Source of the DNA: Streptomyces sp. NBC_01485
GTDB lineage: Bacteria > Actinomycetota > Actinomycetes > Streptomycetales > Streptomycetaceae
DNA: 64,000 bases
NCBI RefSeq assembly: GCF_036227125.1
Contig: NZ_CP109435.1
Location: 2,418,001 to 2,482,000, forward strand
Direction: 5' to 3'
Part shown: piece after piece, positions 8,895 to 18,989 of the stretch
Numbering within the stretch: the first letter of the stretch is position 1
How the letters are laid out: each line of letters opens with the position of its first letter
The notes under the pieces: model-generated
The model's database searches: none
Told to the model about the DNA's origin: nothing
The model's input: the letters and a program-made list of their open reading frames with translations, nothing else
Program-made: the position numbers and the translations under genes

Positions 8895-9542
8895 CTACGC
8901 CTCGCCCAGCCGCTTCGCGAACTCCGCCGCCGCGGCGCCGGGGTCGTCCGCCTCCGTGATCGCGCGGACGACGACGACCCGGCGGGCGCCCGCCGCCAGT
9001 ACCTCGTCCAGGTTGGCCAGGTCGATCCCGCCGATGGCGAACCAGGGGCGGTCGGTGCCGAGGGAGGCCGTGTGCCGGACCAGGTCGAGGCCGGGGGCGT
9101 GGCGGCCGGGCTTGGTGGGGGTGGGCCAGCACGGGCCGGTGCAGAAGTAGTCCACGCCCTCCTGGACCGCGGCGGCCTCGGCTTCCGCCTCGGCGTGCGT
9201 GGAGCGGCCTATGAGGACGTCGTCGCCGAGGATCGCGCGGGCCGCGGGGACCGGCAGGTCGCCCTGTCCCAGGTGCAGGACGGCGGCGCCGGCGGCGTGG
9301 GCGACGTCCGCGCGGTCGTTGACCGCGAGCAGCCTGCCGTGCCGGGCGCAGGCGTCGGCGAACACCTTCAGGTGTGCCAGCTCTTCGGCCGCCTCCAGGC
9401 CCTTGTCGCGCAACTGGACGATGTCTACGCCGCCCGCGAGGACCGCGTCCAGGAACTCCGGAAGGTCGCCCTGGCGGGTGCGGGCGTCCGTGCAGAGGTA
9501 GAGCCGGGCGTCGGCGAGGCGGGCGCGGGCGGTGTCGGGCAT
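8895..9542 (-). CDS. thiE: Thiamine-phosphate synthase
   Basis: A 215-residue TIM-barrel enzyme that joins HMP-pyrophosphate and thiazole phosphate into thiamine monophosphate. Visible family motifs are [36 protein letters not shown] (pyrophosphate-binding Lys), [43 protein letters not shown] and [30 protein letters not shown]. Length is standard. A GGGGGGA ribosome site precedes ATG 9542. It is transcribed away from thiO-thiS-thiG, is separated from them by three other minus-strand genes, and has no riboswitch of its own that I can see. Confidence 0.95.
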   Translation of the reverse strand: MPDTARARLADARLYLCTDARTRQGDLPEFLDAVLAGGVDIVQLRDKGLEAAEELAHLKVFADACARHGRLLAVNDRADVAHAAGAAVLHLGQGDLPVPAARAILGDDVLIGRSTHAEAEAEAAAVQEGVDYFCTGPCWPTPTKPGRHAPGLDLVRHTASLGTDRPWFAIGGIDLANLDEVLAAGARRVVVVRAITEADDPGAAAAEFAKRLGEA

Positions 9543-9618
9543 ACGAAGGTCCCCCCAGGGTGGTGGCGTACGGGGGCGGGCGGGCCCCCGTACACCGGGT
9601 GATGGTTCGAATCTCGGC

Positions 9619-9984
9619 TCAGACGGCGAGCGCCTGGGCGCGGCGCTTCACCTCCGTGCCGCGATTCTCACTCAGGGCCTGCGCCGGAGTACCGGGCAGG
9701 CTCGGGTCGGGAGTGAACAGCCACTCCAGCATCTCTTCGTCCGAAAACCCGTCGTCCCGCAGCAGGGTCAGGGTCCCGGTAAGGCCCTTCACCACCTTGT
9801 CCCCGTCGATGAAGGCGGCGGGGACGTGCAGCGCGCGGTTCTCGCCTCGGCGTACGGCGATCACCTGTCCCTCCTTCAGCAGCTGGCGGACACGCGTCAC
9901 CTCGACATCGAGCATTTCCGCGATGTCGGGCACGGTGAGCCAGGCGGGGACGAGAGCATCGATCTTTGCGTCAATCTCGGTCAC
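9619..9984 (-). CDS. Rv2175c-like winged-helix DNA-binding protein
   Basis: A 121-residue protein reading [52 protein letters not shown], then [43 protein letters not shown]. This matches the mycobacterial Rv2175c family: an excisionase-like helix-turn-helix N terminus and a C-terminal domain. In M. tuberculosis that protein is a substrate of the Ser/Thr kinase PknL, encoded next to it. Here a membrane Ser/Thr kinase lies about 4 kb away at 14168, with the thiO-thiS-thiG genes between. I place the start at GTG 9984, preceded by CAGGCT seven bases upstream (weak -10, leaderless). The longer upstream frame is low in family similarity. Confidence 0.87.
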   Translation of the reverse strand: MTEIDAKIDALVPAWLTVPDIAEMLDVEVTRVRQLLKEGQVIAVRRGENRALHVPAAFIDGDKVVKGLTGTLTLLRDDGFSDEEMLEWLFTPDPSLPGTPAQALSENRGTEVKRRAQALAV

Positions 9985-10070
9985 GGGAACAAGCCTGCCA
10001 TCTGCCACTGACAGTCGGAAGCGGAGGTGCTCCGCCGGGGGCCCGGTGGGTCGCCGTTCGGGTGCGGCGC

Positions 10071-11318
10071 CTAGGAGGTCGCGGTCGCGTCCTTCAAGGG
10101 GCGGGCCGGGTCCGTCAGTGCCTCCGCGTCCATGCGGCGGCCCGCCTGGATCAGCCGTCGGCCCTGGGCGAGGTCGCGGGGGCGGCCCACGGCCAGGAGG
10201 GCGATCAGACGGTCCTCGCGCAGCCAGCACACCGTCCAGGCCGGTCCGGACGGGTCGCCGCGCCACAGGGTGCTGTCGGCGGCGGCGTGGTGGCCGGCGT
10301 ACTGGACGAAGCGGCCGAACTGCTCGGACCAGAAGTACGGGACGGGGTCGTAGACGGCCGGGGGCTCGTCGGTGGCGGCGCCGAGGATGTTCGCGGCGAC
10401 CGTGCGCGGCCCCTGGAGGGCGTTGTCCCAGTGGTGGACGAGGAGCCGCTCGCCGTACCTTCCCGAAGGGAAGGAGGCGCAGTCGCCGACCGCGTACACG
10501 TCCGGTACGGAGGTGCGCAGGCAGGCGTCGGCCACGACCTCGCGGTGCGCGCCGAGCTCGATGCCGGAGCCGGCCAGCCAGGTGGTGGCGGGGCGGGCGC
10601 CGATGCCGACCACGACGGCCTCGGCGGGCAGCCGCGAGCCGTCGTCGAGGACGACCGCGCCGGCCTCGACACGCGCCACGCGCGCGTGGGTGCGCAGGTC
10701 GACGCCGTTGTCGGCGTACCAGGCGGTCATCGGGGCGGCCACCTCGGCGGGCAGCGCGCCCGCCAGCGGCCGGTCGGCGGCCTCGACGACGGTGACCGCG
10801 CAGCCGGCCGCGCGCGCGGCGGTGGCGAACTCCGCGCCGATCCAGCCGGCGCCGACGACCACGACGTCGTGCTGCCGGGCGAGCACGGGCCGCAGCCGTT
10901 CGGCGTCGTCCAGGGTGCGCAGCAGGTGCACGCCGGGCACGCCCTCGGTGCCGGGCAGCCGGACCGGTTCGGCGCCGGTGGCGAGGACGAGGACGTCGTA
11001 CGGGACGGGGCCGGTCCCGGTGTCCAGCTCGTGGTCGGCGGGGCGCAGGCCGAGGACCTCGCGGCCGAGGACCAGCTCGATGCCGAGGCCCTCGAAGTCG
11101 ACGTCGAAGGCGGAGTGCTCGGCCTTGCCGAGCAGGACGGCCTTGGACAGCGGGGGCCGGTCGTAGGGCTGGTGGGGTTCGGCGCCGATCAGCGTCACCG
11201 TGCCGTCGAAGCCCTGTTCGCGCAGGGCGACGGCGGTCTGCACCCCGGCCATGCCCGCGCCGACGACCACCACGCGCCGCCCGGCCGGGCCGCCTTCTTC
11301 GTGCCTCTGCTCGCTCAC
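10071..11318 (-). CDS. FAD/NAD(P)-dependent ferredoxin-reductase-like oxidoreductase
   Basis: A 415-residue pyridine-nucleotide-disulfide-type flavoprotein. FAD motif VVVVGAGMAGVQTAVALREQGFDGTVTLIGAEPHQPYDRPPLSK at the N terminus, VLVLATGAEPVRLPG, second Rossmann VVVVGAGWIGAEFATAARAAGCAVTVVE for NAD(P)H, and YAVGDCASFPSGRYG near residue 275. No redox-active CxxC pair is visible, so it resembles rubredoxin/ferredoxin reductases of cytochrome P450 or dioxygenase systems. No partner ferredoxin or P450 lies adjacent. GTG 11318 follows TAAGGT with six bases between (leaderless), and a large dyad covers the -35 region. In Streptomyces it is commonly found next to thi genes; its role there is unknown. 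Confidence 0.88.
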   Translation of the reverse strand: MSEQRHEEGGPAGRRVVVVGAGMAGVQTAVALREQGFDGTVTLIGAEPHQPYDRPPLSKAVLLGKAEHSAFDVDFEGLGIELVLGREVLGLRPADHELDTGTGPVPYDVLVLATGAEPVRLPGTEGVPGVHLLRTLDDAERLRPVLARQHDVVVVGAGWIGAEFATAARAAGCAVTVVEAADRPLAGALPAEVAAPMTAWYADNGVDLRTHARVARVEAGAVVLDDGSRLPAEAVVVGIGARPATTWLAGSGIELGAHREVVADACLRTSVPDVYAVGDCASFPSGRYGERLLVHHWDNALQGPRTVAANILGAATDEPPAVYDPVPYFWSEQFGRFVQYAGHHAAADSTLWRGDPSGPAWTVCWLREDRLIALLAVGRPRDLAQGRRLIQAGRRMDAEALTDPARPLKDATATS

Positions 11319-11324
11319 CTGATC

Positions 11325-11355
11325 ACCTTAGACAGCTGACTGTTCGTCAGTCAGC
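11325..11355 (-). promoter_or_regulatory. Promoter with overlapping dyad, FAD oxidoreductase gene
   Basis: Minus strand: CTGACT (11354-11349), 18 bp, TAAGGT (11330-11325), GATCAG, GTG. The inverted repeat GCTGACTG-n5-CAGTCAGC (11335-11355, perfect 8-bp arms) covers the -35 hexamer and part of the spacer and is a likely repressor site. It also lies at the 3' end of the preceding small gene. Confidence 0.5.
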
Positions 11356-11701
11356 CGTCGTGCTCCGTGACCTGCTCCACAACGCTGGTGCCGGCGCCCT
11401 CCCGCGACTCCCACTCCCAGGTCTCCGCCAGCCGCACCCGCCCGTCCGGCAGCTCCTCGACCGTCGACACGCAGTGCCCCGAGGACGTCGTCCCGTCGTG
11501 CTCGAGCTGGACGTACCGGAAGTCGAGCCGGTCCCCCCGCCGGGTACCCACGAGGTGGCCGCGTACGACGTCGCCGCCCGCGTAGTCCGCCCAGATCACG
11601 CCGTCCCGCTCGCGGTACGTGAAGCGGGTGCGGGTGCCGACCTGGCCCGGGGCCTGGTCGGCGACGGGGGCGAGGACGAGGCCGTCGAGCGAACGGGACA
11701 C
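11351..11701 (-). CDS. Conserved small protein of unknown function
   Basis: A 116-residue protein starting SRSLDGLVLAPVADQAPGQVG, then RFTYRERDGVIWADYAGGDVVRGHLVGTRRGDRLDFRYVQLEHDGTTSSGHC and a final ETWEWESREGAGTSVVEQV. The alternating hydrophobic pattern and repeated G/D turns suggest a small beta-barrel. Proteins of this build are often annotated as hypothetical, sometimes as N-acetylglutamate synthase without good reason; I assign no function. GTG 11701 is chosen because GGGAG stands 9 bp upstream; longer starts would run into the TPP riboswitch promoter on the other strand. Its 3' end overlaps the dyad that controls the next gene. Confidence 0.7.
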   Translation of the reverse strand: MSRSLDGLVLAPVADQAPGQVGTRTRFTYRERDGVIWADYAGGDVVRGHLVGTRRGDRLDFRYVQLEHDGTTSSGHCVSTVEELPDGRVRLAETWEWESREGAGTSVVEQVTEHDG

Positions 11702-11747
11702 GGGCGAAGTCTCCCTCACTGGGACGCACGGCACGGGGACACACGGC

Positions 11748-11778
11748 CTTACCGAGACGCGAGACGTCGGGCTAGGGT
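11748..11778 (+). promoter_or_regulatory. Promoter of the thi riboswitch operon
   Basis: TTACCG (11748-11753) and TAGGGT (11773-11778) with a 19-bp spacer precede the TPP aptamer by about 20 bp. The spacing is a little long, so the -35 is uncertain; the -10 is good. Confidence 0.45.
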
Positions 11779-11794
11779 GGCCAACGTAGAGCAC

Positions 11795-11883
11795 TCGCGG
11801 GAGCCCGGACGCACCGGGCTGAGAGGGAGGCTGGCGGCCTCCGACCGTACGAACCTGATCCGGGTCATGCCGGCGAAGGGAGG
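11795..11883 (+). ncRNA. TPP riboswitch (THI element)
   Basis: Classic thi-box sequence: GGGAGCCCGG, then ACCGGGCTGAGAGGGAGG (11813-11830), a short variable stem GGCGGCC, and GAACCTGATCCGGGTCATGC (11851-11870) followed by CGGCGAAGGGAGG. CTGAGA and CTGATC-type core bases are all present. The final GAAGGGAGGGG includes the ribosome site of thiO (ATG 11896), so ligand binding most likely hides the Shine-Dalgarno and blocks translation of thiO-thiS-thiG. Confidence 0.96.
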
Positions 11884-11895
11884 GGCTGGACGCCC

Positions 11896-14059
<2,164 letters not shown>

Positions 14060-14154
14060 ATCCAGCCACCCGTCACCCTCCGGTTCGCGTCACAGGTCGG
14101 CTGCAGTCAGGGGTCGATCACGGTGGAGGCCGCGGCGGTGTCAGTGACGGCTCG

Positions 14155-14160
14155 TACACT
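14155..14160 (+). promoter_or_regulatory. -10 element for leaderless start (PASTA kinase)
   Basis: TACACT, seven bases (CACCTGC), then GTG 14168. This decides the start over the upstream in-frame ATG at 14123, which would lie before the promoter. Confidence 0.55.
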
Positions 14161-14167
14161 CACCTGC

Positions 14168-16141
14168 GTGGACACGACCCTTCAGGACCCTCTGGTCGGG
14201 CAGGTGCTCGACGGCCGGTATCGCGTCGAGGCGCGGATCGCCGTCGGCGGGATGGCCACGGTCTACCGGGCCGTGGACACCCGCCTCGACCGCGTGCTCG
14301 CGCTCAAGGTGATGCATCCGGCGCTCGCCGCCGACGGCGCGTTCGTCGACCGGTTCATCCGTGAGGCGAAGTCCGTCGCCCGCCTCGCCCACCCGAATGT
14401 CGTTCAGGTGTTCGACCAGGGTGCCGACGGGTCGTACGTCTATCTCGCCATGGAGTACATCGCCGGCTGCACGCTGCGTGACGTGCTGCGCGAGCGCGGG
14501 GCGCTCCAGCCGCGGGCCGCGCTCGACATCCTGGAGCCGGTGCTCGCCGCGCTCGGCGCCGCGCACCGGGCCGGGTTCGTGCACCGGGACATGAAGCCCG
14601 AGAACGTGCTGATAGGGGACGACGGACGGGTCAAGGTCGCCGACTTCGGGCTGGTGCGGTCCGTGGACACCGTCACCAGCACCACCGGGGCCGTGCTCGG
14701 CACCGTCGCCTATCTCGCCCCGGAACAGATCGAGCAGCCCGGCGCCGCCGATCCCCGCGTCGACGTGTACGCGTGCGGGGTCGTGCTCTACGAGATGCTC
14801 ACCGGCGAGAAGCCGCACGACGGGGACTCCCCCGCGATCGTGCTCTACAAGCACCTCCACGAGGACGTTCCGCCGCCGTCGGCCCTCGTCCCCGGGCTGC
14901 CGTTCGAGCTGGACGAGCTGGTCGCCGCCGCCACCGCCCGCACTCCCGCCGTCCGGCCGTACGACGCGGTCGCGCTGCTCGGGCAGGTGCGGGAGGCGCG
15001 CGCGCCGCTCACCGAGGAGCAGTTGGACGCGCTGCCGCCGCAGGCCGTCTCCGCCGGCCACGACATCGCCGAGGACCGGACGAGCGTGATCCCGCGCTCG
15101 CTCACCGTGCCGCGCCCGCTGCCCGTCAACGAGGACGACTACGAGGGCCGCTACGACAGCGTGAACGGGTCGGACGACGGGGTGGCCGACCTCAACCGGA
15201 CCTCCCGGTTCCAGAGCCCGCCGCCGCTGCCTCCCCGGCGCCGTTCCCTGGGCCGGCCCCGGCGCGGAGTGCTCGCGGTCGTCACCGTCGTCCTGCTGGT
15301 GCTCGGGGTCGGTGCGGGCGTCTGGTACATCAACTCCGGGCAGTTCACCAAGGTCCCGGCGGTGCTGACGCAGCAGGAGGCCGAGGCCACGAAGCGGCTG
15401 GAGGCGGCCGGGATCGAGGTCGGCAAGGTCGAGCGCAAGTACAGCGACACCGCCAAGCGCGGCACGGTCATCGACACCGACCCCGGGCCTGGCGCCCGTA
15501 TCCGCAAGCACGACTCCGTGACGCTCACCGTCTCGCGCGGCCCGGAGATCGTGAAGGTGCCGGACGTACAGGGCTCCCGGCTGGACAAGGCCGAGGCGCT
15601 GCTGAAGACGGACGGCCTGGAACCGGGCCTGGTCACCGAGGCGTTCAGCAAGGACGTCATCAAGGGCTTCGTGATCAGCACCGACCCGGCGGCGGGCAGC
15701 CGGCGCCGTGCGGGCACGGCGGTCTCCCTCGTCGTCAGCAAGGGCAGCCCGATCGACGTCCCGGACGTCACGGGTCAGGACCTGGACGCCGCCAAGGCCG
15801 AGCTGGAGGAGGCCGGCCTGAAGGTGCGGGTCTCCGCCGAGGAGGTCAACTCCGCGTTCGGCAAGGGGCAGGTCGCGGCGCAGTCCCCGGAGAAGGGCGG
15901 CGAGGCCGCCGACGGCGACACGGTGACGCTGACGCTGTCCAAGGGGCCGGAGATGGTCGAGGTCCCGGACGTGGTGGGGGCGAGCGTCGACGACGCCAAG
16001 TCGCTCCTCGAACAGTCCGGGTTCGAGGTCAAGGAGGACCGCGGGCTGCTCGGGCTGTTCGGCGACACCGTGAAGAGCCAGTCCGTGAAGGCCGGCGGCA
16101 CGGCGCCCAAGGGGTCGACGATCACCATCACCATCCGGTGA
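14168..16141 (+). CDS. PASTA-domain Ser/Thr protein kinase (PknL/PknB type)
   Basis: A 657-residue membrane kinase. Catalytic domain about residues 18-280: Gly loop AVGGMATVYRA, Lys47 in ALKVMHP, HRDMKPENVLI, DFGLVRS and the Thr-rich activation loop VTSTTGAVLGTVAYLAPEQI. A juxtamembrane Arg/Pro-rich linker and one helix (GVLAVVTVVLLVLGVGAGVWYI, about residue 380) lead to four extracellular PASTA repeats, beginning near TKVPAVL, VKVPDVQ, IDVPDVT and VEVPDVV. PASTA repeats sense peptidoglycan or lipid II. In mycobacteria the PknL kinase sits next to its substrate Rv2175c; the homologue of that substrate is at 9619. All catalytic residues are intact. Confidence 0.94.
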   Translation: MDTTLQDPLVGQVLDGRYRVEARIAVGGMATVYRAVDTRLDRVLALKVMHPALAADGAFVDRFIREAKSVARLAHPNVVQVFDQGADGSYVYLAMEYIAGCTLRDVLRERGALQPRAALDILEPVLAALGAAHRAGFVHRDMKPENVLIGDDGRVKVADFGLVRSVDTVTSTTGAVLGTVAYLAPEQIEQPGAADPRVDVYACGVVLYEMLTGEKPHDGDSPAIVLYKHLHEDVPPPSALVPGLPFELDELVAAATARTPAVRPYDAVALLGQVREARAPLTEEQLDALPPQAVSAGHDIAEDRTSVIPRSLTVPRPLPVNEDDYEGRYDSVNGSDDGVADLNRTSRFQSPPPLPPRRRSLGRPRRGVLAVVTVVLLVLGVGAGVWYINSGQFTKVPAVLTQQEAEATKRLEAAGIEVGKVERKYSDTAKRGTVIDTDPGPGARIRKHDSVTLTVSRGPEIVKVPDVQGSRLDKAEALLKTDGLEPGLVTEAFSKDVIKGFVISTDPAAGSRRRAGTAVSLVVSKGSPIDVPDVTGQDLDAAKAELEEAGLKVRVSAEEVNSAFGKGQVAAQSPEKGGEAADGDTVTLTLSKGPEMVEVPDVVGASVDDAKSLLEQSGFEVKEDRGLLGLFGDTVKSQSVKAGGTAPKGSTITITIR

Positions 16142-16175
16142 CCGGCGGGTCTGCGGGGCATGACACCCTGACCGG

Positions 16176-17054
16176 GTGAGTCCTGAAGCCCCCTTCCCCT
16201 CCCGCAATCCCGTCGGCGGCCATGTCCCCGTGGCCGGCGGTCTGCACGACGTGGGCATGTCGTACGCGCACGATCTCCAGGCCGAGACGGTCCAGGTGTT
16301 CGTCGCCAACCCGCGCGGCTGGGCCACGCCCGTCGGCAACCCGCGGCAGGACGAGGCCTTCCGGGAGGCGTGCGCGGCGCGGTCGGTCCCGGCGTACGTG
16401 CACGCGCCGTACCTGATCAACTTCGGCTCGCACACCGAGGCGACGGCCGAGAAGTCGGTGGAGTCCCTGCGGCACTCGCTGCGCCGCGGGCGGGAGATCG
16501 GCGCGCTGGGCGTGGTCGTGCACACGGGGAGCGCGACGGGCGGGCGGGACCGGTCCGTGGCGCTGAAGCAGGTGCGCGAGTACCTGCTGCCGCTGCTGGA
16601 CGAGCTGACCCACGACGACGACCCGTTCCTGCTGCTGGAGTCCACGGCCGGCCAGGGCGCCTCGCTCTGCTCCCGGACCTGGGACTTCGGGCCGTACTTC
16701 GAGGCGCTGGACGCCCATCCCAGGCTGGGCGTCTGCCTCGACACCTGTCACATCTTCGCCGCCGGGCACGACCTGACCGGCCCGTCCGGCATGCACCAGA
16801 CCCTGGACCTGCTGGTGGACACGGTCGGCGAGGGCCGGCTGAAGCTGATCCACGCCAACGACTCCAAGGACGTCGTCGGCGCCCACAAGGACCGGCACGA
16901 GAACATCGGCGCCGGCCACATCGGCGAGGACCCCTTCCGCGCCCTGATGACCCACCCGGCGACCGCGGGCGTACCCCTGATCATCGAGACACCCGGCGGC
17001 AAGGAGGGCCACGCGGCGGACGTTGAACGCCTGAAGAGACTCCGGGACGGCTGA
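16176..17054 (+). CDS. nfo: Deoxyribonuclease IV (AP endonuclease, Nfo type)
   Basis: A 292-residue TIM-barrel endonuclease IV that cuts 5' of abasic sites in base-excision repair. Recognisable parts are QVFVANPRGWATP, YVHAPYLINFGSHTE (metal His), VVHTGSATGG, LLLESTAGQGASLCSRTWDFGPYFEAL, LGVCLDTCHIFAAGHDLTGP (His/Asp ligands), LIHANDSKDVVGAHKDRHENIGAGHIGEDPF, and a final PLIIETPGG. All three-metal ligand motifs are present. The start GTG 16176 is 34 bp after the kinase stop; CACCCT six bases upstream may serve as a leaderless -10. Downstream is a convergent gene. Confidence 0.95.
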   Translation: MSPEAPFPSRNPVGGHVPVAGGLHDVGMSYAHDLQAETVQVFVANPRGWATPVGNPRQDEAFREACAARSVPAYVHAPYLINFGSHTEATAEKSVESLRHSLRRGREIGALGVVVHTGSATGGRDRSVALKQVREYLLPLLDELTHDDDPFLLLESTAGQGASLCSRTWDFGPYFEALDAHPRLGVCLDTCHIFAAGHDLTGPSGMHQTLDLLVDTVGEGRLKLIHANDSKDVVGAHKDRHENIGAGHIGEDPFRALMTHPATAGVPLIIETPGGKEGHAADVERLKRLRDG

Positions 17055-17065
17055 GCCGCCGGATG

Positions 17066-17341
17066 TCAGTCCTCGTTCTCGAACAGCACCTGGGACGTGT
17101 CGACGATGTGCACCACGAGCACGATCAGCAGCCCGTCGCTGATGACGTACTCGATGGCCATGCTGTGGGTCAGTGCGAGGGAACGGGTGTTCTCGTCACC
17201 GGAGATCGGCGAGGAGATCTTGGTGTGGGGGTCCGTGGAGACTATGGCGAGGCCACGCTGGAGCAGCTCACGGCGGTCGTCCGGGAGACTGTCGCGCACG
17301 CGCGCCGCGGCCTCCGAGAAGATCACGTTGAAGACTGTCAT
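17066..17341 (-). CDS. Small protein with RelE/ParE-like pattern, no antitoxin
   Basis: A 91-residue protein from ATG 17341 (AAGGAG ribosome site): MTVFNVIFSEAAARVRDSLP, DDRRELLQRGLAIVSTDPHT, then SMAIEYVISDGLLIVLVVHIVDTSQVLF. The order beta-helix-helix, the conserved-looking 'dP' after the second helix, and the two C-terminal hydrophobic strands (IEYVISDGLLIVLVVHI) are like the RelE/ParE toxin fold. The match is by pattern only. No antitoxin-like gene adjoins it: upstream is the sulfite-oxidase-like gene, downstream the convergent DNase IV. It could be a ParE-like fold with another role. Conservative alternative: hypothetical protein. Confidence 0.6.
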   Translation of the reverse strand: MTVFNVIFSEAAARVRDSLPDDRRELLQRGLAIVSTDPHTKISSPISGDENTRSLALTHSMAIEYVISDGLLIVLVVHIVDTSQVLFENED

Positions 17342-17407
17342 CGAGGCTCCTTGCACGGTTGTCGCAGTATCCGGCACCGACCCTACCGGCATCCGCGGTC
17401 CCGCAGG

Positions 17408-18040
17408 TCAGAGTTCCGGCCCGTCCCCCGGGACCTCCTGGTAGGAGTAACGCTGTTCCTTCCAGGGGTCGCCGACGTTGTGGTAGCCGCGTTCCTCCCA
17501 GAAGCCTCGGCGGTCGGCGGTCATGTACTCGACGCCGCGCACCCACTTGGGGCCCTTCCAGGCGTAGAGGTGGGGGACGACCAGGCGGAGCGGGAAGCCG
17601 TGTTCGGCGGTGAGGAGTTCGCCGTCCTTGTGGGTGGCGAAGATCGTGCGCTCGGCGGCGAAGTCGGACAGGCGCAGGTTGGAGCTGAACCCGTACTCGG
17701 CCCACACCATCACATGGGTGACGTTCGCCGCGGGCGGCGCGAACTCCAGGATGGTCCGGGCCTGGATCCCGCCCCACTCGGCGCCGAGCATGCTGAACTT
17801 CGTCACGCAGTGCAGATCGGCCATGACCGACGTGTACGGAAGGGCCGTGAACTCCTCGTGGTTCCAGCAGCTCTTCTCGCCGTCGGCGGTGGCGCCGAAG
17901 ACCCTGAACTCCCAGCGCTCCGGCCGGAACCTGGGCACCGGACCGTAGTGCGTGACCGGCCAGCCCCGTTGCAGTCGCTGCCCCGGCGGAAGCTCGGACA
18001 CCGCTTCTTCCCCAGACGCGTACTCCACCGGACGACCCAT
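17408..18040 (-). CDS. Sulfite-oxidase-like molybdopterin oxidoreductase
   Basis: A 210-residue single-domain protein of the SUOX/YedY molybdopterin fold. HYGPVPRFRPERWEFRVFG, LPYTSVMADLHCVTKFSMLGAEWGGIQARTILE contains the Cys that ligates molybdenum, and VTHVMVWAEYGFSSNLRLSDF, HGFPLRLVVPHLYAWKGPKWVRGVEYM and RGYHNVGDPWKEQRY follow. It has no signal peptide and lacks the dimerization and heme domains of true sulfite oxidase. Substrate unknown. ATG 18040 has AGGA eight bases upstream; ATG 18049 is a close alternative. It is divergent from bfr, with two dyads in the shared region. Confidence 0.85.
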   Translation of the reverse strand: MGRPVEYASGEEAVSELPPGQRLQRGWPVTHYGPVPRFRPERWEFRVFGATADGEKSCWNHEEFTALPYTSVMADLHCVTKFSMLGAEWGGIQARTILEFAPPAANVTHVMVWAEYGFSSNLRLSDFAAERTIFATHKDGELLTAEHGFPLRLVVPHLYAWKGPKWVRGVEYMTADRRGFWEERGYHNVGDPWKEQRYSYQEVPGDGPEL

Positions 18041-18116
18041 GGCTCCCATCCTGACAGACCCCGGACGGTGCACATGACCGGCCATGACCGGCCATATCCC
18101 GAATCGGGCAACTGCT

Positions 18117-18155
18117 ACTAAGCATGCACTAACTTACTAAGTACGCACTTACTGG
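18117..18155. promoter_or_regulatory. Tandem operator-like dyads upstream of bfr
   Basis: Two copies of a 19-bp unit stand head to tail: ACTAAGCATGCACTAACTT (18117-18135) and ACTAAGTACGCACTTACTG (18136-18154), 15 of 19 bases equal. Each is also an imperfect dyad (for example TACTAAGT-ACGC-ACTTACTG). They lie in the divergent gap between the sulfite-oxidase-like gene and bfr, and are unlike the iron box of bfd. Confidence 0.45.
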
Positions 18156-18227
18156 ACGATCTTCGGCGCCGGTGCAATCATGCGGCGGCAACCTCCCCCG
18201 ATCCCCGACGTGGAAGGAGCCTCTGCG

Positions 18228-18707
18228 ATGCAGGGCGACCCCGAGGTCATCGAGTTCCTCAACGAGCAGCTCACCGGTGAGCTCACCGCGATCAACCAGT
18301 ACTTCCTCCACGCCAAGATGCAGGAGAACTTCGGCTGGACGAAGCTCGCGAAGTACACGCGCCACGAGTCGTTCGACGAGATGAAGCACGCGGAGGTGCT
18401 CACCGACCGGATCCTCTTCCTGGACGGGCTGCCGAACTACCAGCGGCTCTTCCACGTGCGCGTGGGACAGACCGTCAAGGAGATGTTCGAGGCCGACCGG
18501 CAGGTCGAGGTCGAGGCGATCGACCGCCTGAAGCGCGGCATCAAGGTGATGCGCGAGAAGGGCGACGTCACGTCCGCGAACATCTTCGAGTCGATCCTCG
18601 AGGACGAGGAGCACCACATCGACTACCTCGACACCCAGCTGGAACTGGTGGAGAAGCTCGGCGAGGCGCTCTACCTCGCGCAGCTCATCGAGCAGCCGGA
18701 GAGCTAG
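18228..18707 (+). CDS. bfr: Bacterioferritin
   Basis: A 159-residue ferritin-like iron store, a 24-mer with heme between subunits. All ferroxidase ligands are at the usual numbers: Glu18, Glu51, His54, Glu94, Glu127 and His130. Met52, the heme ligand, is also present. ATG 18228 has an AAGGAG site 9 bp upstream; the in-frame upstream extension is not needed. The bacterioferritin-associated ferredoxin gene bfd is convergent, ending 16 bp after bfr. Together they store iron and release it: Bfd reduces the heme to mobilise Fe. No iron box is seen before bfr; the dyads at 18117-18155 may regulate it. Confidence 0.97.
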   Translation: MQGDPEVIEFLNEQLTGELTAINQYFLHAKMQENFGWTKLAKYTRHESFDEMKHAEVLTDRILFLDGLPNYQRLFHVRVGQTVKEMFEADRQVEVEAIDRLKRGIKVMREKGDVTSANIFESILEDEEHHIDYLDTQLELVEKLGEALYLAQLIEQPES

Positions 18708-18723
18708 GCCACCCGCGAAACGG

Positions 18724-18963
18724 CTACGCGGCTTCCTCGAGCTCGGCGAAGGCCGGCTCAGCGAAGGCCGGCTCGCCGCGGTCGGCCAGGTCCCGGCTCG
18801 GGCAGGCGCCCCGGCCGAGGATCGCCTGGATCCGGCGGACGCACGAGCCGCAGTCGGTGCCGGCCTTGCAGGCGGAGGCGATCTGGCGGGGCGTGCAGGC
18901 TCCGTCGTCCGCATGCCGCCGGACCTGCGCCTCGGTCACACCGAAGCAACTGCAGACGTACAC
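18724..18963 (-). CDS. bfd: Bacterioferritin-associated ferredoxin
   Basis: A 79-residue BFD-type [2Fe-2S] protein: MYVCSCFGVTEAQVRRHADDGACTPRQIASACKAGTDCGSCVRRIQAIL. The four cluster cysteines are in CSC and CGSC with family spacing (Cys4, Cys6, then the DCGSC pair). The C-terminal tail contains a tandem repeat EPAFAEPAFAEL, encoded by a 15-bp duplication (GCGAAGGCCGGCTCA). An iron box directly upstream suggests derepression when iron is short, the time when stored iron must be released from bacterioferritin. Confidence 0.94.
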   Translation of the reverse strand: MYVCSCFGVTEAQVRRHADDGACTPRQIASACKAGTDCGSCVRRIQAILGRGACPSRDLADRGEPAFAEPAFAELEEAA

Positions 18964-18989
18964 GCGGATTCACCTCCTGCCGAGATCAA

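Noticed and set aside
8895..9542. A second TPP riboswitch for thiE
   Set aside because: No CTGAGA/CTGATC-type core is found in the minus-strand leader upstream of 9542.
14141..16744. An 867-codon minus-strand frame opposite the PASTA kinase
   Set aside because: A high-GC shadow frame: no motif, and the kinase on the other strand has every catalytic residue.
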